Assembly (NCBI GenBank): GCA_016190485.1
Contig: JACPQN010000037.1
Span: forward strand, 1 to 44,712
DNA: 44,712 bases
Origin: Chloroflexota bacterium
Lineage (GTDB): Bacteria; Chloroflexota; Dehalococcoidia; SHYD01
Direction of reading: 5' to 3'
The notes under the pieces were generated by a model. The model did not search any database. It was given only the letters and a program-made list of their open reading frames with translations, and was not told the DNA's origin. Below are positions 24,685 to 36,059 of this stretch, one piece after another. Every line of letters starts with the position of its first letter. The stretch's first letter is position 1. A program made the position numbers and the translations under genes.

Positions 24685-24984
24685 ATGCCTGAAGCCCTGC
24701 GGGAGACCCGCCATGCCGCCCTCTGTGCCGAAGCGCGCCTGCCCACGGGGGAGGGAGACGAGCATCGCATCGAGCGAATGTGGCTGAAGGGGGGCGAAGC
24801 CGAGGTGATCCGCTGGTCCTGGTGGCGCAAAGGGCGGATGATCCCGCGCGCGCCTCACCTGACGGAGGCGGAGCTGGTACAGCTCCTGGACCGGGGCATC
24901 GAGGCGGGCGTGTTTACCCCCTTCTTCCTGCGGCAGCTCCTCATGGTCATGGAGCGCCGGGCAGAAGCCATTCTTGCAGACTAG
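24685..24984 (+). CDS. Uncharacterised 99-aa protein between pyrE and gcvH
   Basis: Starts at ATG 24685 behind AAGGAGC. The sequence has a charged middle with a WSWWRKGR patch and a C-terminal helical stretch (TEAELVQLLDRGIEAGVFTP) and no cysteine other than C15. There are no membrane segments. I do not recognise the family. The eight-base gap to gcvH suggests co-transcription with the glycine cleavage genes. Confidence 0.7.
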   Translation: MPEALRETRHAALCAEARLPTGEGDEHRIERMWLKGGEAEVIRWSWWRKGRMIPRAPHLTEAELVQLLDRGIEAGVFTPFFLRQLLMVMERRAEAILAD

Positions 24985-24992
24985 GAAGGGCC

Positions 24993-25436
24993 ATGGCTGA
25001 CGAAGAGCGCGACGAACTGGCGGAGCTGGCCAAGGCCGCCGCGGCCTGGGGGCCGGAGGCCTGCCTCTATAGCAAAGAGCACGAGTGGATGCGGATCGAG
25101 GAAGGCAGCTTCGCCCGGGTGGGCATCTCCGACTACGCCGCCGGGGAGCTGGGAGACGTGGTCTTCGTCCAGCTCCCGCCCCTGGGCGCCAAGGTCGCCC
25201 AGTTCCAGAAGTTCGGTGAGATCGAGTCGGTCAAGGCCGTCTCGGACCTCTTCTCCCCCGTCAGCGGCGAGGTGGTGGAGGTGAACTTCGCCATCGTCGA
25301 CCGGCCCGAGCTGGTCAACCATTCCCCCTTTGGCATGGGCTGGATGATCCGGGTGCGCATGTCAGACCCCGGCGAGGTGGCGCAGCTCATGGACAATCCC
25401 ACCTATGAGCGCTACCTGAAAGAGTTGGAGCACTAG
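24993..25436 (+). CDS. gcvH: Glycine cleavage system H protein
   Basis: 147 aa. The lipoyl-carrier lysine is K81 in GEIESVKAVSDLFSPVSGEV, the standard H-protein motif. YSKEHEWMRIEEG and GISDYAAGELGDVVFVQLP confirm the family. It shuttles the aminomethyl group between P, T and L proteins. An N-terminal extension of about 20 charged residues (DEERDELAELAK) precedes the usual start. Confidence 0.95.
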   Translation: MADEERDELAELAKAAAAWGPEACLYSKEHEWMRIEEGSFARVGISDYAAGELGDVVFVQLPPLGAKVAQFQKFGEIESVKAVSDLFSPVSGEVVEVNFAIVDRPELVNHSPFGMGWMIRVRMSDPGEVAQLMDNPTYERYLKELEH

Positions 25437-25453
25437 GCCCAGGGGGCCGGCCG

Positions 25454-26812
25454 ATGCCTTCCTACGTGCCTAACACCGACCAGGACCGCCAGGCCATGCT
25501 GGCCACCCTGGGTGTTTCCTCAGTAGACGACCTTTTCGGCGACATCCCCCCCGACATCGGCAACGCCTCGCTGGACCTGCCACCGGGCCTCACGGAGCTG
25601 GAGCTGCAGCGTGAGATGGTCCACCTGGCGAAGAAGAACCTGGCGCTGGATCAGATGCCCAGCTTTCTGGGCGCCGGCGCCTACCGCCACTTCATCCCCA
25701 GCGTGGTCGACCACATCCTTCGCCGCGGCGAGTTCTACACCGCCTATACGCCCTACCAGCCGGAGATCAGCCAAGGTACCCTCCAGGCCATCTTCGAGTT
25801 CCAGTCCATGATGTGCCAGATCACCGGCATGGAGGTGGCCAACTCCGGCATGTACGACGGCGCCTCGGCCCTGGCCGAGGCGGCCCTCATGGCCTGCCGG
25901 GTGACCGGGCGCAGCAAGATCGCCTCCCTCAGCACGGTGAACCGGTCCTGGCGTGAGGTGGTCAGCACCTACTGCGAGGGCCAGGCCATCGCCCACGAGA
26001 CCATAGCCCCGGAGCAGTTGCGCCTGGACGAGAGCTACGCCTGTCTCCTGGTGCAGTACCCCAACTTCTTCGGTTGCCTGGAGGACCTGCGGGCGTGGGT
26101 GCAGGCAGCCCACCAGGCCGGCGCGCTGCTGGTGGTGGCTACCGGCCTCATGCCCCTGGGGCTGCTCAGGCCGCCGGGGAGCTTGGGCGCAGACATCGTG
26201 GTGGCGGAGGGGCAGCCCCTGGGGCAGTCGCTCAGCTTCGGCGGGCCTTACGTGGGCGTCTTCTGCTGCCGGGAGCAGTACCTGCGGCAGATGCCGGGGC
26301 GCATCGTGGGCCGGACTACCGATGCCCGAGGCCGTACGGGCTACGTGCTGACCCTCCAGGCCCGGGAACAGCATATCCGGCGGGAGCGGGCTACCTCCAA
26401 CATCTGCACCAGCCAGGCGCTGGTGGGCCTGGCCGTCACGGTCTACGTGGCCTCCCTGGGGCCGCAGGGTCTGCGGGAGGTGGCGGAGCAGTGCTATCAC
26501 AAGGCCCACTACCTGGCCGACCAGATTGCCGCGCTCCCCGGCTACTCACTGCCTCTCGGCGGCGCCTTCTTTAACGAGTTCGTGGTGCGTTGTCCCGTGC
26601 CGCCCGGAGAAGTGAACCGGCGGCTGCTCCAGGAGGGCATCCTGGGTGGGCTGGACGTGAGCGACCAGGTGGAGGGCGGGCTGCTCCTCTGTTGCACGGA
26701 GTTGAACACCAGAGAAGAGATGGACCGGCTGGTGCGGGCGCTGCACGCCTATGCTCTCCAGCAGCCCATGCGGTCCTCGCGAGACGGCGCCACGGATGGA
26801 GGAGCAGCGTGA
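25454..26812 (+). CDS. gcvPA: Glycine dehydrogenase (decarboxylating) subunit 1
   Basis: 452 aa, N-terminal half of the two-subunit P protein. [53 protein letters not shown] and [18 protein letters not shown] are diagnostic. It pairs with gcvPB to decarboxylate glycine with PLP. The stop overlaps the gcvPB GTG. Confidence 0.95.
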   Translation: MPSYVPNTDQDRQAMLATLGVSSVDDLFGDIPPDIGNASLDLPPGLTELELQREMVHLAKKNLALDQMPSFLGAGAYRHFIPSVVDHILRRGEFYTAYTPYQPEISQGTLQAIFEFQSMMCQITGMEVANSGMYDGASALAEAALMACRVTGRSKIASLSTVNRSWREVVSTYCEGQAIAHETIAPEQLRLDESYACLLVQYPNFFGCLEDLRAWVQAAHQAGALLVVATGLMPLGLLRPPGSLGADIVVAEGQPLGQSLSFGGPYVGVFCCREQYLRQMPGRIVGRTTDARGRTGYVLTLQAREQHIRRERATSNICTSQALVGLAVTVYVASLGPQGLREVAEQCYHKAHYLADQIAALPGYSLPLGGAFFNEFVVRCPVPPGEVNRRLLQEGILGGLDVSDQVEGGLLLCCTELNTREEMDRLVRALHAYALQQPMRSSRDGATDGGAA

Positions 26813-28302
26813 GCTCGGCGATGTCTCTGCCCAACCCCGCCAGTGCCCAGCCCACGGGCCGGCTGCTCTTCGACATGAGCGTGCCGGGCCGGCGGGCCGC
26901 CCTGCTTCCGCCCTGCGACGTGCTGCCGAGCCCGTTGCCGCCGGCCGCGCTGCTGCGGGAGGAGCTGACGCTGCCCGAGGTCAGCGAGGTGGAGGTAGTG
27001 CGTTACTTTACCCACCTGAGCACCCTGAACTACAGCGTGGAGACGGGGATGTATCCCCTGGGATCCTGCACTATGAAGTACAACCCCAAGCGCCAGGAGG
27101 ACATCGCTCGGCTGCCGGGCTTCTCCTGGGCGCATCCCCTGGCCCCGGCCGAGACGGTGCAGGGCGCGCTCCAGGTGCTCTATGAGCTCCAGGGCTACCT
27201 GGGGGAGATTACCGGCATGGCGGGGGTATCCCTGGCGCCCATGGCCGGCGCTCATGGTGAGCTGGCGGGCATCCTCATGGTGCGGGCCTACCACCAGAGC
27301 CGGGCTGATCTGGGCCGCCGCAAGGTCCTGGTGCCCGACTCGGCGCACGGCACCAATCCGGCCACCGCGGCCATGGCGGGCTACGAGGTGGTCGCCATCC
27401 CCTCGGACCAGCGAGGCAACTGTGATCTGGAACACCTGCGGGCCGCCCTGGGGCCGGACGTGGCCGCCCTGATGCTCACTCAGCCCAACACCCTGGGCCT
27501 CTTCGACACCCACATCCTGGAGATCGCAGCGGAGCTGCACCGCCACGGCGCGCTGCTGTACGGCGACGGCGCCAACATGAACGCCCTGCTGGGCCGGGCC
27601 AAGCCCGGCGATATGGGCTTCGACGTGATCCACCTGAACCTGCACAAGACCTTCAGCACCCCTCACGGCGGCGGCGGGCCCGGCGCCGGCCCTGTCTGCG
27701 TGAAACCTCATCTGGCGGACTTCTTGCCCACGCCGGTGGTAGCCCTCGCGGGCGAGGGGGCCTCCGCCTACCGCTTCTCCGCGCCGTCTCAGACCATCGG
27801 GCGCATGGGCGGGTTTCATGGCAACTTCGGGGTGCTGCTGCGGGCCTACGCCTACATCCGGACCCTGGGGCCTGAGGGCCTGCGAGAGGTGACGGACAAC
27901 GCGGTGCTCAACGCCAACTACGTGCGGGCCCAGCTCACCGACCTCTACGCCATCAAGTACGACCGCACCTGTATGCACGAGGTGGTGCTGGCGGGCACCC
28001 GACAGAAGGCCCAGGGCGCCAACACCCTGGCCATCGCCAAGCGCCTCATAGACTACGGTTTTCACCCGCCAACTATCTACTTCCCCCTCATCGTGGAGGA
28101 GGCGCTGATGATCGAGCCCACGGAGACGGAGAGCCGCCAGACCCTGGACGCCTTTGTGGCGGCCTTGCGTGCCATCGCGCGGGAGGCCGAGGAGGATCCG
28201 GAGCTGCTGCGCACCGCGCCCCACTTTACGCCCGTGGGCAGGCTGGACGAGGCTACAGCGGCGCGGCGCCCCTACCTACGCTGGAAGCAACCCCAGGGGT
28301 AG
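26809..28302 (+). CDS. gcvPB: Glycine dehydrogenase (decarboxylating) subunit 2
   Basis: About 497 aa. It is the PLP-binding half of the P protein: the lysine is in [16 protein letters not shown] (about residue 280), with [23 protein letters not shown] at the N-terminus. I choose the GTG at 26809 because GGAGGA is 5 bases upstream and it couples to the gcvPA stop; an ATG at 26821 is the alternative. The L protein is not in this window. Confidence 0.95.
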   Translation: MSSAMSLPNPASAQPTGRLLFDMSVPGRRAALLPPCDVLPSPLPPAALLREELTLPEVSEVEVVRYFTHLSTLNYSVETGMYPLGSCTMKYNPKRQEDIARLPGFSWAHPLAPAETVQGALQVLYELQGYLGEITGMAGVSLAPMAGAHGELAGILMVRAYHQSRADLGRRKVLVPDSAHGTNPATAAMAGYEVVAIPSDQRGNCDLEHLRAALGPDVAALMLTQPNTLGLFDTHILEIAAELHRHGALLYGDGANMNALLGRAKPGDMGFDVIHLNLHKTFSTPHGGGGPGAGPVCVKPHLADFLPTPVVALAGEGASAYRFSAPSQTIGRMGGFHGNFGVLLRAYAYIRTLGPEGLREVTDNAVLNANYVRAQLTDLYAIKYDRTCMHEVVLAGTRQKAQGANTLAIAKRLIDYGFHPPTIYFPLIVEEALMIEPTETESRQTLDAFVAALRAIAREAEEDPELLRTAPHFTPVGRLDEATAARRPYLRWKQPQG

Positions 28303-28332
28303 GGTGCGGGGCAGGCTTGCCGGGGACGGATG

Positions 28333-28341
28333 TGGTAGAAT
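28333..28341 (+). promoter_or_regulatory. Extended -10 element for the recombinase gene
   Basis: TGGTAGAAT in the 76-base gap after gcvPB. A TTGCCG 13 bases before is too close to be a standard -35, so an extended -10 promoter is more likely. Confidence 0.4.
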
Positions 28342-28378
28342 GTGCTCGCGCCGGGGACCGGCGCAGTTGGAGGTAGTG

Positions 28379-29305
28379 GTGGACGGAGCCATTTCCCGCT
28401 TTCTTGAGTACCTTCAGGGCGAGAAGGGATTCTCCACCAATACCATTGCGGCCTATCGCAACGACCTCAATCAGATCACGGCGTTCCTCCTGGCTCGTGG
28501 CCTGGATCAGTCCCGGGGAATCGTAACGTTGTGGCAGGAAGCCGGCCGCGACTTGGTGCAGGCGTACATCGCCTCCCTCTACGACCGCCGCTACGCCCAG
28601 ACCACCGTGGCCCGCAAGGTCGCGTCTGTTAAGTCCTTTTATCAGTTCCTCCACAGCCGCCAGATGATTCCCACTAACCCGTTGGAGGGGCTCTCTTCCC
28701 CCGGCGTGCGCCGTGCCCTGCCCAAGACCGTCTCCGCCATCGAGGTGGAAGAGCTCTTGGAGCAGCCCCAGAAGCGGGACACCGCCGAAGCCCGCCGGGA
28801 CCGCGCCATGCTGGGCCTGCTCTATGCCACCGGCATGCGTGTCACGGAGTTGGTGAAGCTCAACGTGGATGATGTGATCCTGGACGAGAGCTACCCCTAC
28901 GTCCGATGCGTCGGTAGAGGAGCGCGCCCCCGCCTGATCCCCCTGCAGCCGGAGTCCCTGGAGCCGGTGCAGGAGTATCTGACCAACGCCAGAGACCGTC
29001 TGACCCGCAGCAGCGAGGAGCACGCGCTCTTCCTTAACCGGCGGGGCGAGCGCCTGACCCGCCAGGGCTTCTGGCTCATCCTTAAGGGCCATGCCAAGGC
29101 CGCGAACCTCCGCACCGAGATCACGCCCCACATGCTGCGCCACACCTTTGCCACCCACATGCTGCAGAGCGGCCGCCTGAACCTGCGAGAGCTCCAGGAG
29201 TTTCTCGGCCATGCCAGCATCGCGACCACCCAGGTGTACACCCACGTCCCCGGGCGCGTGGAGGCTGCCGCGGCCCTAGAGCCCGAGCCGACCAAGACCC
29301 GCTAA
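28379..29305 (+). CDS. Tyrosine recombinase, XerC/XerD type
   Basis: About 308 aa. The N-terminal SAM-like domain has FSTNTIAAYRNDLNQ. The catalytic domain has the first Arg in ATGMRVTELV (about 153), HMLRHTFATHML (His and Arg about 252-255), LGHASIATTQVYTH with the third His and the nucleophilic Tyr (about 287). All catalytic residues are present. Length fits chromosome-dimer-resolving XerC/D rather than a phage integrase, and no att site or phage genes are nearby. GTG at 28379 or 28376 follows GGAGGT. Confidence 0.88.
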   Translation: MDGAISRFLEYLQGEKGFSTNTIAAYRNDLNQITAFLLARGLDQSRGIVTLWQEAGRDLVQAYIASLYDRRYAQTTVARKVASVKSFYQFLHSRQMIPTNPLEGLSSPGVRRALPKTVSAIEVEELLEQPQKRDTAEARRDRAMLGLLYATGMRVTELVKLNVDDVILDESYPYVRCVGRGARPRLIPLQPESLEPVQEYLTNARDRLTRSSEEHALFLNRRGERLTRQGFWLILKGHAKAANLRTEITPHMLRHTFATHMLQSGRLNLRELQEFLGHASIATTQVYTHVPGRVEAAAALEPEPTKTR

Positions 29306-29341
29306 CACGCCACTCCGCCGCTCTCGCTGGCAGCGTTCCCT

Positions 29342-31252
29342 ATGTACCGCACCCTTCTCCTCGGCGCCCTCATCCTCTCCCTCGTTGCCCCGGGGTGCGC
29401 CCGCGAGCAAGCCGAGCAGCCGGCGGAGGTCGCCGCCCAGGAGGCTGTGCCCGCGGCGCCTGGGTCCCCTCGCGCCCAGCAGTTCGCCCTTCCGACGCCT
29501 CCCGACGCCGACTTCTTCGAGATCACCCAGCGCCTGCGCCTGCGGTCCCAGGAGCCTATCCCCAGGGCGCTGCGATCTCCGGCGCCGCAGCGGGAGCTCG
29601 GCCAGCGGGAGACCTTCAATGTGACGGACCTCCAGAGCTACACCCGTTTCCAGGTGGAGGCCGTTCTGCGGGTGGTCAGCGCCCACGCGTACTGGTATGT
29701 GGAGCAGGGGATGGAGGTAGACCAGGCTGCCCTGGAGCGCTCGGCTCAAGAGTTTGAGAGCAGGACCTATCCCACTGACCTGCGGTACTTTGGGGACACG
29801 ATAAGGGGTGGTTTCGATGGTGATCCCCGCCTCACCGTGCTCACGGCCAGGTTCAACGGGGCGGCCGGCTACTACAGCTCGCCCGACGAGTATCCCCGAG
29901 TGGTGCACCCGTACAGCAACCAACGGCTGATGCTCTACATCAACGGCAATATCCTCCGGCCCGGCACCAACTCCTTCAACTCGGTGGTAGCGCACGAGCT
30001 CCAGCACGCCCTCCACCGGCACGCCGATGGCAACGAGGAGAGCTGGGTGAACGAGGGGCTATCGGTGCTGGCGGAGGAGCTGAATGGCTTCGCTCCCTTC
30101 TCGGCCCGGCTCTTCGGGCGCAACACCGATGTGCAGCTCACCCACTGGGAGGAAGAGCCCTCAGCCAACGGGTCCCACTACGCGGCGGCCCACCTCTTCC
30201 TGCGCTTCTTGGGCGAGCACTGGGGCGGCTATGAGCGGCTCAAGGAGCTGGTGGCCGAGCCCAAGGACAGCGTCGCCGGGATAGACGCCTATCTGGAGCG
30301 CTTGGGCGCGCCGGAGCGCTTCCGGGACGTCTTCAAAGACTGGGTGGTGGCCAACTTCGGCGGCAACAGCCCGAACCCCCGCCACAGCTACCAGGGCCTG
30401 AAGGTGCAGGCCACCGTGAGCAAGAAGGTGGCGGAGAGCACAACCTTCTCCGACCAGGTGCGGCAGTACGCCGCCAAGTATATCGAGATCAAGCCCGAAA
30501 GGGGCGCAGCTACCATAGGGTTCTCGGGAGGCACGACGGCCCCCCTGCTGCCCGCCCAGCCGCCGGAGGGCCAGGCCTTCTGGTGGAGCAACCGGGGCGA
30601 CTCCATCGACACCACCCTCACCCGGGCCTTCGACCTCACCGGCGTCGCGGCCGCCACCCTGCGCTTCCAGGTCTGGTTCGACATCGAGAAGGGCTGGGAC
30701 TATGGCTACGTCCAGGTCTCCGGGGACGAGGGCCGCACCTGGAGCATCCTGTCCGGCGCCCACACCTCCAACGAGAACCCCCTGGGGCACAGCTACGGCC
30801 CCGGCTTCACCGGCGTCAGCGGCGGTGACAAGGAGCCTCGCTGGGTGCGGGAGTCAGTGGACCTGAGCGCGTACGCGGGCAAGAAGGTGCTGGTGCGCTT
30901 CGAGTACATCACCGACGAGGGGGTGAACGCGAACGGCCTGGCTTTGGATGACATCGAGGTGCCGGAGCTGGGGTTCCGGGACGACGCCTCGGAAGACCGG
31001 GGCTGGGAGGCCTGGGGCTTCCTGCGCACGGACAACCGGGTACCCCAGGAGTTCCTGGTGCAGCTCCTGGAAGTGCGGCCCGACGGCTCACTGGCGGCCC
31101 GTGACCTGCCGCTGGACGGGCAGCAGCGCGGCCAGGCCCGGGTCTGCTGCTTTGGCCAGGAGCTAGAGCGGGCGGTGGTGGTGGTGGCTGCCATGGCCCC
31201 CGCTACCACGGAGCCGGCACCCTTCCAGCTTGCGGTACAGGTGGGGCCGTGA
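29342..31252 (+). CDS. Lipoprotein zinc metalloprotease with immune-inhibitor-A-like domain
   Basis: 636 aa. The N-terminal hydrophobic stretch ends LVAPGC, a plausible lipobox with C19 lipidated. Residues about 219-223 are HELQH, an HExxH zinc site, followed by a glutamate in NEGLSVLAEEL, a gluzincin-like arrangement. The second half (about 400-560) resembles the jelly-roll module of M6 peptidases such as immune inhibitor A (FWWSNRGDSID, GWDYGYVQVSGDEGRTW, DLSAYAGKKVLVRFEYITDEG, LDDI). It is expected on the outer face of the membrane, digesting or binding proteins. I see no pro-region. Confidence 0.8.
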   Translation: MYRTLLLGALILSLVAPGCAREQAEQPAEVAAQEAVPAAPGSPRAQQFALPTPPDADFFEITQRLRLRSQEPIPRALRSPAPQRELGQRETFNVTDLQSYTRFQVEAVLRVVSAHAYWYVEQGMEVDQAALERSAQEFESRTYPTDLRYFGDTIRGGFDGDPRLTVLTARFNGAAGYYSSPDEYPRVVHPYSNQRLMLYINGNILRPGTNSFNSVVAHELQHALHRHADGNEESWVNEGLSVLAEELNGFAPFSARLFGRNTDVQLTHWEEEPSANGSHYAAAHLFLRFLGEHWGGYERLKELVAEPKDSVAGIDAYLERLGAPERFRDVFKDWVVANFGGNSPNPRHSYQGLKVQATVSKKVAESTTFSDQVRQYAAKYIEIKPERGAATIGFSGGTTAPLLPAQPPEGQAFWWSNRGDSIDTTLTRAFDLTGVAAATLRFQVWFDIEKGWDYGYVQVSGDEGRTWSILSGAHTSNENPLGHSYGPGFTGVSGGDKEPRWVRESVDLSAYAGKKVLVRFEYITDEGVNANGLALDDIEVPELGFRDDASEDRGWEAWGFLRTDNRVPQEFLVQLLEVRPDGSLAARDLPLDGQQRGQARVCCFGQELERAVVVVAAMAPATTEPAPFQLAVQVGP

Positions 31253-31303
31253 AGGCGTGTCATCCGGGAGGGCGGGCCTGCTCTGCCGCCTGAGAGGCTA
31301 GCC

Positions 31304-31776
31304 ATGCTTATTTCAGTCATCGGCGGTGGGAGCTGCACGCCGGAGACAGCCCGGCTGGCCGAGGAGGTAGGACGGGAGCTGGCGCGGCGGGGCGTCACCG
31401 TGGTCTGCGGAGGCCTCACCGGTGTTATGGAGGCGGTGTGCAGGGGGGCGCGGGAGGCCGGCGGCCACACCATCGGTATCCTGCCCGGTAGCGATCCCAC
31501 GGAGGCAAATCCCTACGTGGAGTTCCCCATCGCCACGGGGCTGGGCTACGCCCGCAACGCCATCGTCGCGCGGACGGGCCGGGCCGTTATCGCCATCGAC
31601 GGCAGCGAGGGCACGCTGTCGGAGATAGCCTTTGCCCTGGTGTTCGGCACGCCAGTGGTGGGACTGCACACCTGGGAGATGTCCGTCGGTGGGCGGGCCG
31701 ACACCAGGGTGATCAGAGCTAAGAGCCCCTGGACGCCGTAGAGAAGGCCCTGGCGGCCGCCGGAGGTCAGGAGTAG
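31304..31776 (+). pseudogene. TIGR00725/LOG-family protein, frameshifted near the 3' end
   Basis: The first 142 codons encode a Rossmann-like LOG-family protein with VIGGGSCTP, VVCGGLTGVMEAVCRGA and ARNAIVARTGRAVIAIDGSEGTLSEI (PLP/nucleotide pocket). At the run of four C at 31726-31729 the frame ends shortly after (SPWTP-stop at 31741). Shifting frame there restores the usual tail LDAVEKALAAAGGQE with a stop at 31776. One missing C would explain it: a sequencing or assembly error, or a real indel with little effect since only the last helix is changed. Confidence 0.75.
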
Positions 31777-31803
31777 CTCCCGAATCAACGAAGGCGGTGC
31801 CCG

Positions 31804-34240
<2,437 letters not shown>

Positions 34241-34246
34241 CAGGCG

Positions 34247-34255
34247 TGGTATAAT
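34247..34255 (+). promoter_or_regulatory. Extended -10 promoter after enolase
   Basis: TGGTATAAT, a perfect TATAAT with the TGn extension, 16 bases before the GTG at 34271. It should drive the two small envelope genes; the leader would be very short. Confidence 0.6.
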
Positions 34256-34270
34256 CGCGCGCGTGGGAGC

Positions 34271-34552
34271 GTGTCCGTGAGCCTGGCCCTTCTCCGTGAT
34301 CTGGCCATCGTGATCCTGGCGGTGCTGGCCATCGTCCAGCTCCTCCTGCTGCTGACGGTGACCGTGCTCCTCTGGCGGAAGGTGAGCCCCGTGCTGGACT
34401 CCGCCAAGGCCACCATGGACAACGTGCAGGGCACCTCTGCCTTTATCGCCGAGACGACGGTGCATCCTGTCATCAGGGTTATCAGTTTCATTACGGGGGT
34501 CCGCAAGGCCACCGGAGCAATGGCAAGGCTGATCAAAAGGAAGGGGAGCTGA
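34271..34552 (+). CDS. Small membrane protein, DUF948-like
   Basis: 93 aa from a GTG. One strong N-terminal transmembrane helix (about residues 8-34, LAIVILAVLAIVQLLLLLTV) is followed by a short amphipathic region and a basic tail (RLIKRKGS). Together with the YtxH-domain gene two bases downstream it resembles the DUF948/YtxH pairs of Gram-positive-type envelopes. Function unknown; it may help with envelope stress. Confidence 0.7.
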   Translation: MSVSLALLRDLAIVILAVLAIVQLLLLLTVTVLLWRKVSPVLDSAKATMDNVQGTSAFIAETTVHPVIRVISFITGVRKATGAMARLIKRKGS

Positions 34553-34554
34553 CC

Positions 34555-34908
34555 ATGAGCGAGCGAGACAGCGGCGGCGGGTTCTTTTCTGGCTTCATTC
34601 TGGGCGGCCTGGCGGGCGTAGCCCTGGGGCTGCTGCTGGCGCCCCGGCCCGGCCAGGAAACCCTGGAGCAGATCCGGGAGAAGGGCACCGAGTTGCAGGC
34701 CAAGGGCCGGGAGCTCTGGGAAGACGAGAGCGGCGCCCTGCGGGAGGCCATCCAAGAGGTGCGGGAGATCCTGCGGGAGACCGTGGAAGAGGGCCGCGAG
34801 GTGCTGAAGGAGGCCATCGAGGAGGGGCGGGAGGCCTCGGCCAAGGCCGCCGAGGAGCTCCAGACTCGGTTCGAAGCCGTCCGGGAGGGCCGGGAGCGGC
34901 CCAGCTAA
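34555..34908 (+). CDS. YtxH domain-containing protein
   Basis: 117 aa. N-terminal glycine-rich hydrophobic segment GFFSGFILGGLAGVALGLLLAP (about 9-30) is the YtxH membrane anchor; the rest is a long charged coiled coil rich in Glu, Arg and Lys. It follows the small membrane protein gene at once and should be in the same operon. Confidence 0.8.
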   Translation: MSERDSGGGFFSGFILGGLAGVALGLLLAPRPGQETLEQIREKGTELQAKGRELWEDESGALREAIQEVREILRETVEEGREVLKEAIEEGREASAKAAEELQTRFEAVREGRERPS

Positions 34909-34974
34909 CCCACTTTGGCGCCTCCGTGGCGAAAGCTGATATGCGGCCTAAGGGCCTAGGAAGGGTGTCTCAGG

Positions 34975-35751
34975 ATGACGCTTCAGGTGAAGCTGGACAT
35001 AGAGAAACTCCGGTCGGAGATACAGCTCAAATATAAAGAGGTCGCCACCACACCGGAGAAGGGTTTTCATTTCCACACCGGTCGCCCGTTGGCCAGGATG
35101 CTGGAGTACCCCGATGCCTGGGTGGACGCGCTGCCCAAAGGTGCCGTGGAGTCGTTCGCAGGGGTGGGTAACCCCTTCTCACTGGGACCACTGCCCATGG
35201 GGGCCACGGTGCTGGACGTGGGCTCCGGCGCGGGTTTCGACTCGCTCATCGCAGCGCAACAGGTCGGCTCGGCCGGTCGCGTCATCGGCGTGGACATGAC
35301 GGACGAGATGCTGGCCAAGGCCGCGGTCAACGCCCGGGCCATGGGCCTTACCAACGTAGAGTTCAAGAAGGGCCTGGTGGAGGAGCTTCCCCTGCCCGAC
35401 GCCTCGGTGGACGTGGTGATCAGCAACGGCGTCATCAACCTGGTGCCGGACAAGGAGCAAGCCTACCGGGAGGTGTATCGCGTCCTCAGGCCGGGGGGCC
35501 GGATTCAGATCGCCGACGTGGTGGTGCAGCAAGAGGTCCCCCAGGACTCCAAAGAGGATATCAGCCTCTGGACGGGCTGAATCGCCGGCTCCCTCCTCGT
35601 AGAGGAGTACCTGGACGTCATCAGACAGGCGGGCTTTGTTGACCTGGAGACGGGGGAGATGGTGGATGTCTTCTCTGGCTCTCCCCACGAGTCCGACGCC
35701 AAGGATTTTGACACTCGGGGCATGACCATCAAGGCCGAGAAGCCCCGGTAG
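34975..35751 (+). CDS. ArsM-like SAM methyltransferase with in-frame TGA (probable selenocysteine)
   Basis: 258 aa if TGA at 35578-35580 (codon 202) is read as selenocysteine. SAM motif I is VLDVGSGAGFDS (about 79-90), then VIGVDMTDEML, VISNGVINLVPDK (G152 where arsenite methyltransferases have Cys) and LRPGGRIQIADVV. The TGA falls in DISLWTG-U-IAGSLL, exactly at the conserved cysteine of the family motif LW(T/A)GCIAGAL. The frame continues 57 codons with family-like sequence (EEYLDVIRQAGFVDLE) to a TAG. A hairpin starts 12 bases after the TGA. Conventional calling ends the gene at 35580. Homologues in this family act on arsenite or unknown substrates; the missing Cys152 argues against a classical ArsM mechanism. 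Confidence 0.8.
35593..35607 (+). promoter_or_regulatory. Candidate bacterial SECIS hairpin, methyltransferase gene
   Basis: CTCCTC-GTA-GAGGAG: a perfect 6-bp stem beginning 12 bases after the TGA, with GU in the apical loop. In E. coli fdhF the SelB-binding mini-helix starts about 11 bases after the UGA and also presents a loop GU. No bulged U is apparent in the stem. Confidence 0.6.
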
Positions 35752-35771
35752 AGCCAATTGCAACGCAGTAT

Positions 35772-35799
35772 ACTGCCCCCGGCCTAGGCCGGGGGCAGT
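35772..35799. terminator. 28-bp perfect palindrome after the methyltransferase gene
   Basis: ACTGCCCCCGGCC-TAGGCCGGGGGCAGT lies 21 bases after the TAG of the extended methyltransferase frame and before the converging tRNA gene. It is placed as a bidirectional terminator, without a clear U-run. Its location after the second stop, not after the TGA, supports the longer gene. Confidence 0.6.
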
Positions 35800-35844
35800 T
35801 GCATATCGGTGTCACCAAGAAGGATATGGCTGGGAAGGGGTAAG

Positions 35845-35933
<89 letters not shown>

Positions 35934-36059
35934 GCGTGGGGGGAACATGAACGGGCCCGAGGGCGTAGCTGCTACGAGAGGATTATAGCAGACTGCGCTG
36001 GGCCGCGCCTTCGACGGCGAGATGGTATGCAGGGCGGTGCTGCGGCCCCTGACCTAGGG

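Noticed and set aside
26749-28224. A 491-aa minus-strand frame opposite gcvPB
   Set aside because: Same reasons: antisense to an unmistakable gene and low-complexity composition.
28379-29305. The tyrosine recombinase as a mobile-element integrase
   Set aside because: Its length and motifs fit XerC/D, no att repeats or phage genes flank it, and the neighbours are housekeeping genes.
35578-35580. TGA as a plain stop or as a tryptophan codon
   Set aside because: A plain stop leaves 57 codons of family-like sequence unexplained. Trp reassignment would not place UGA at conserved cysteines, and TGA clearly ends other genes here.
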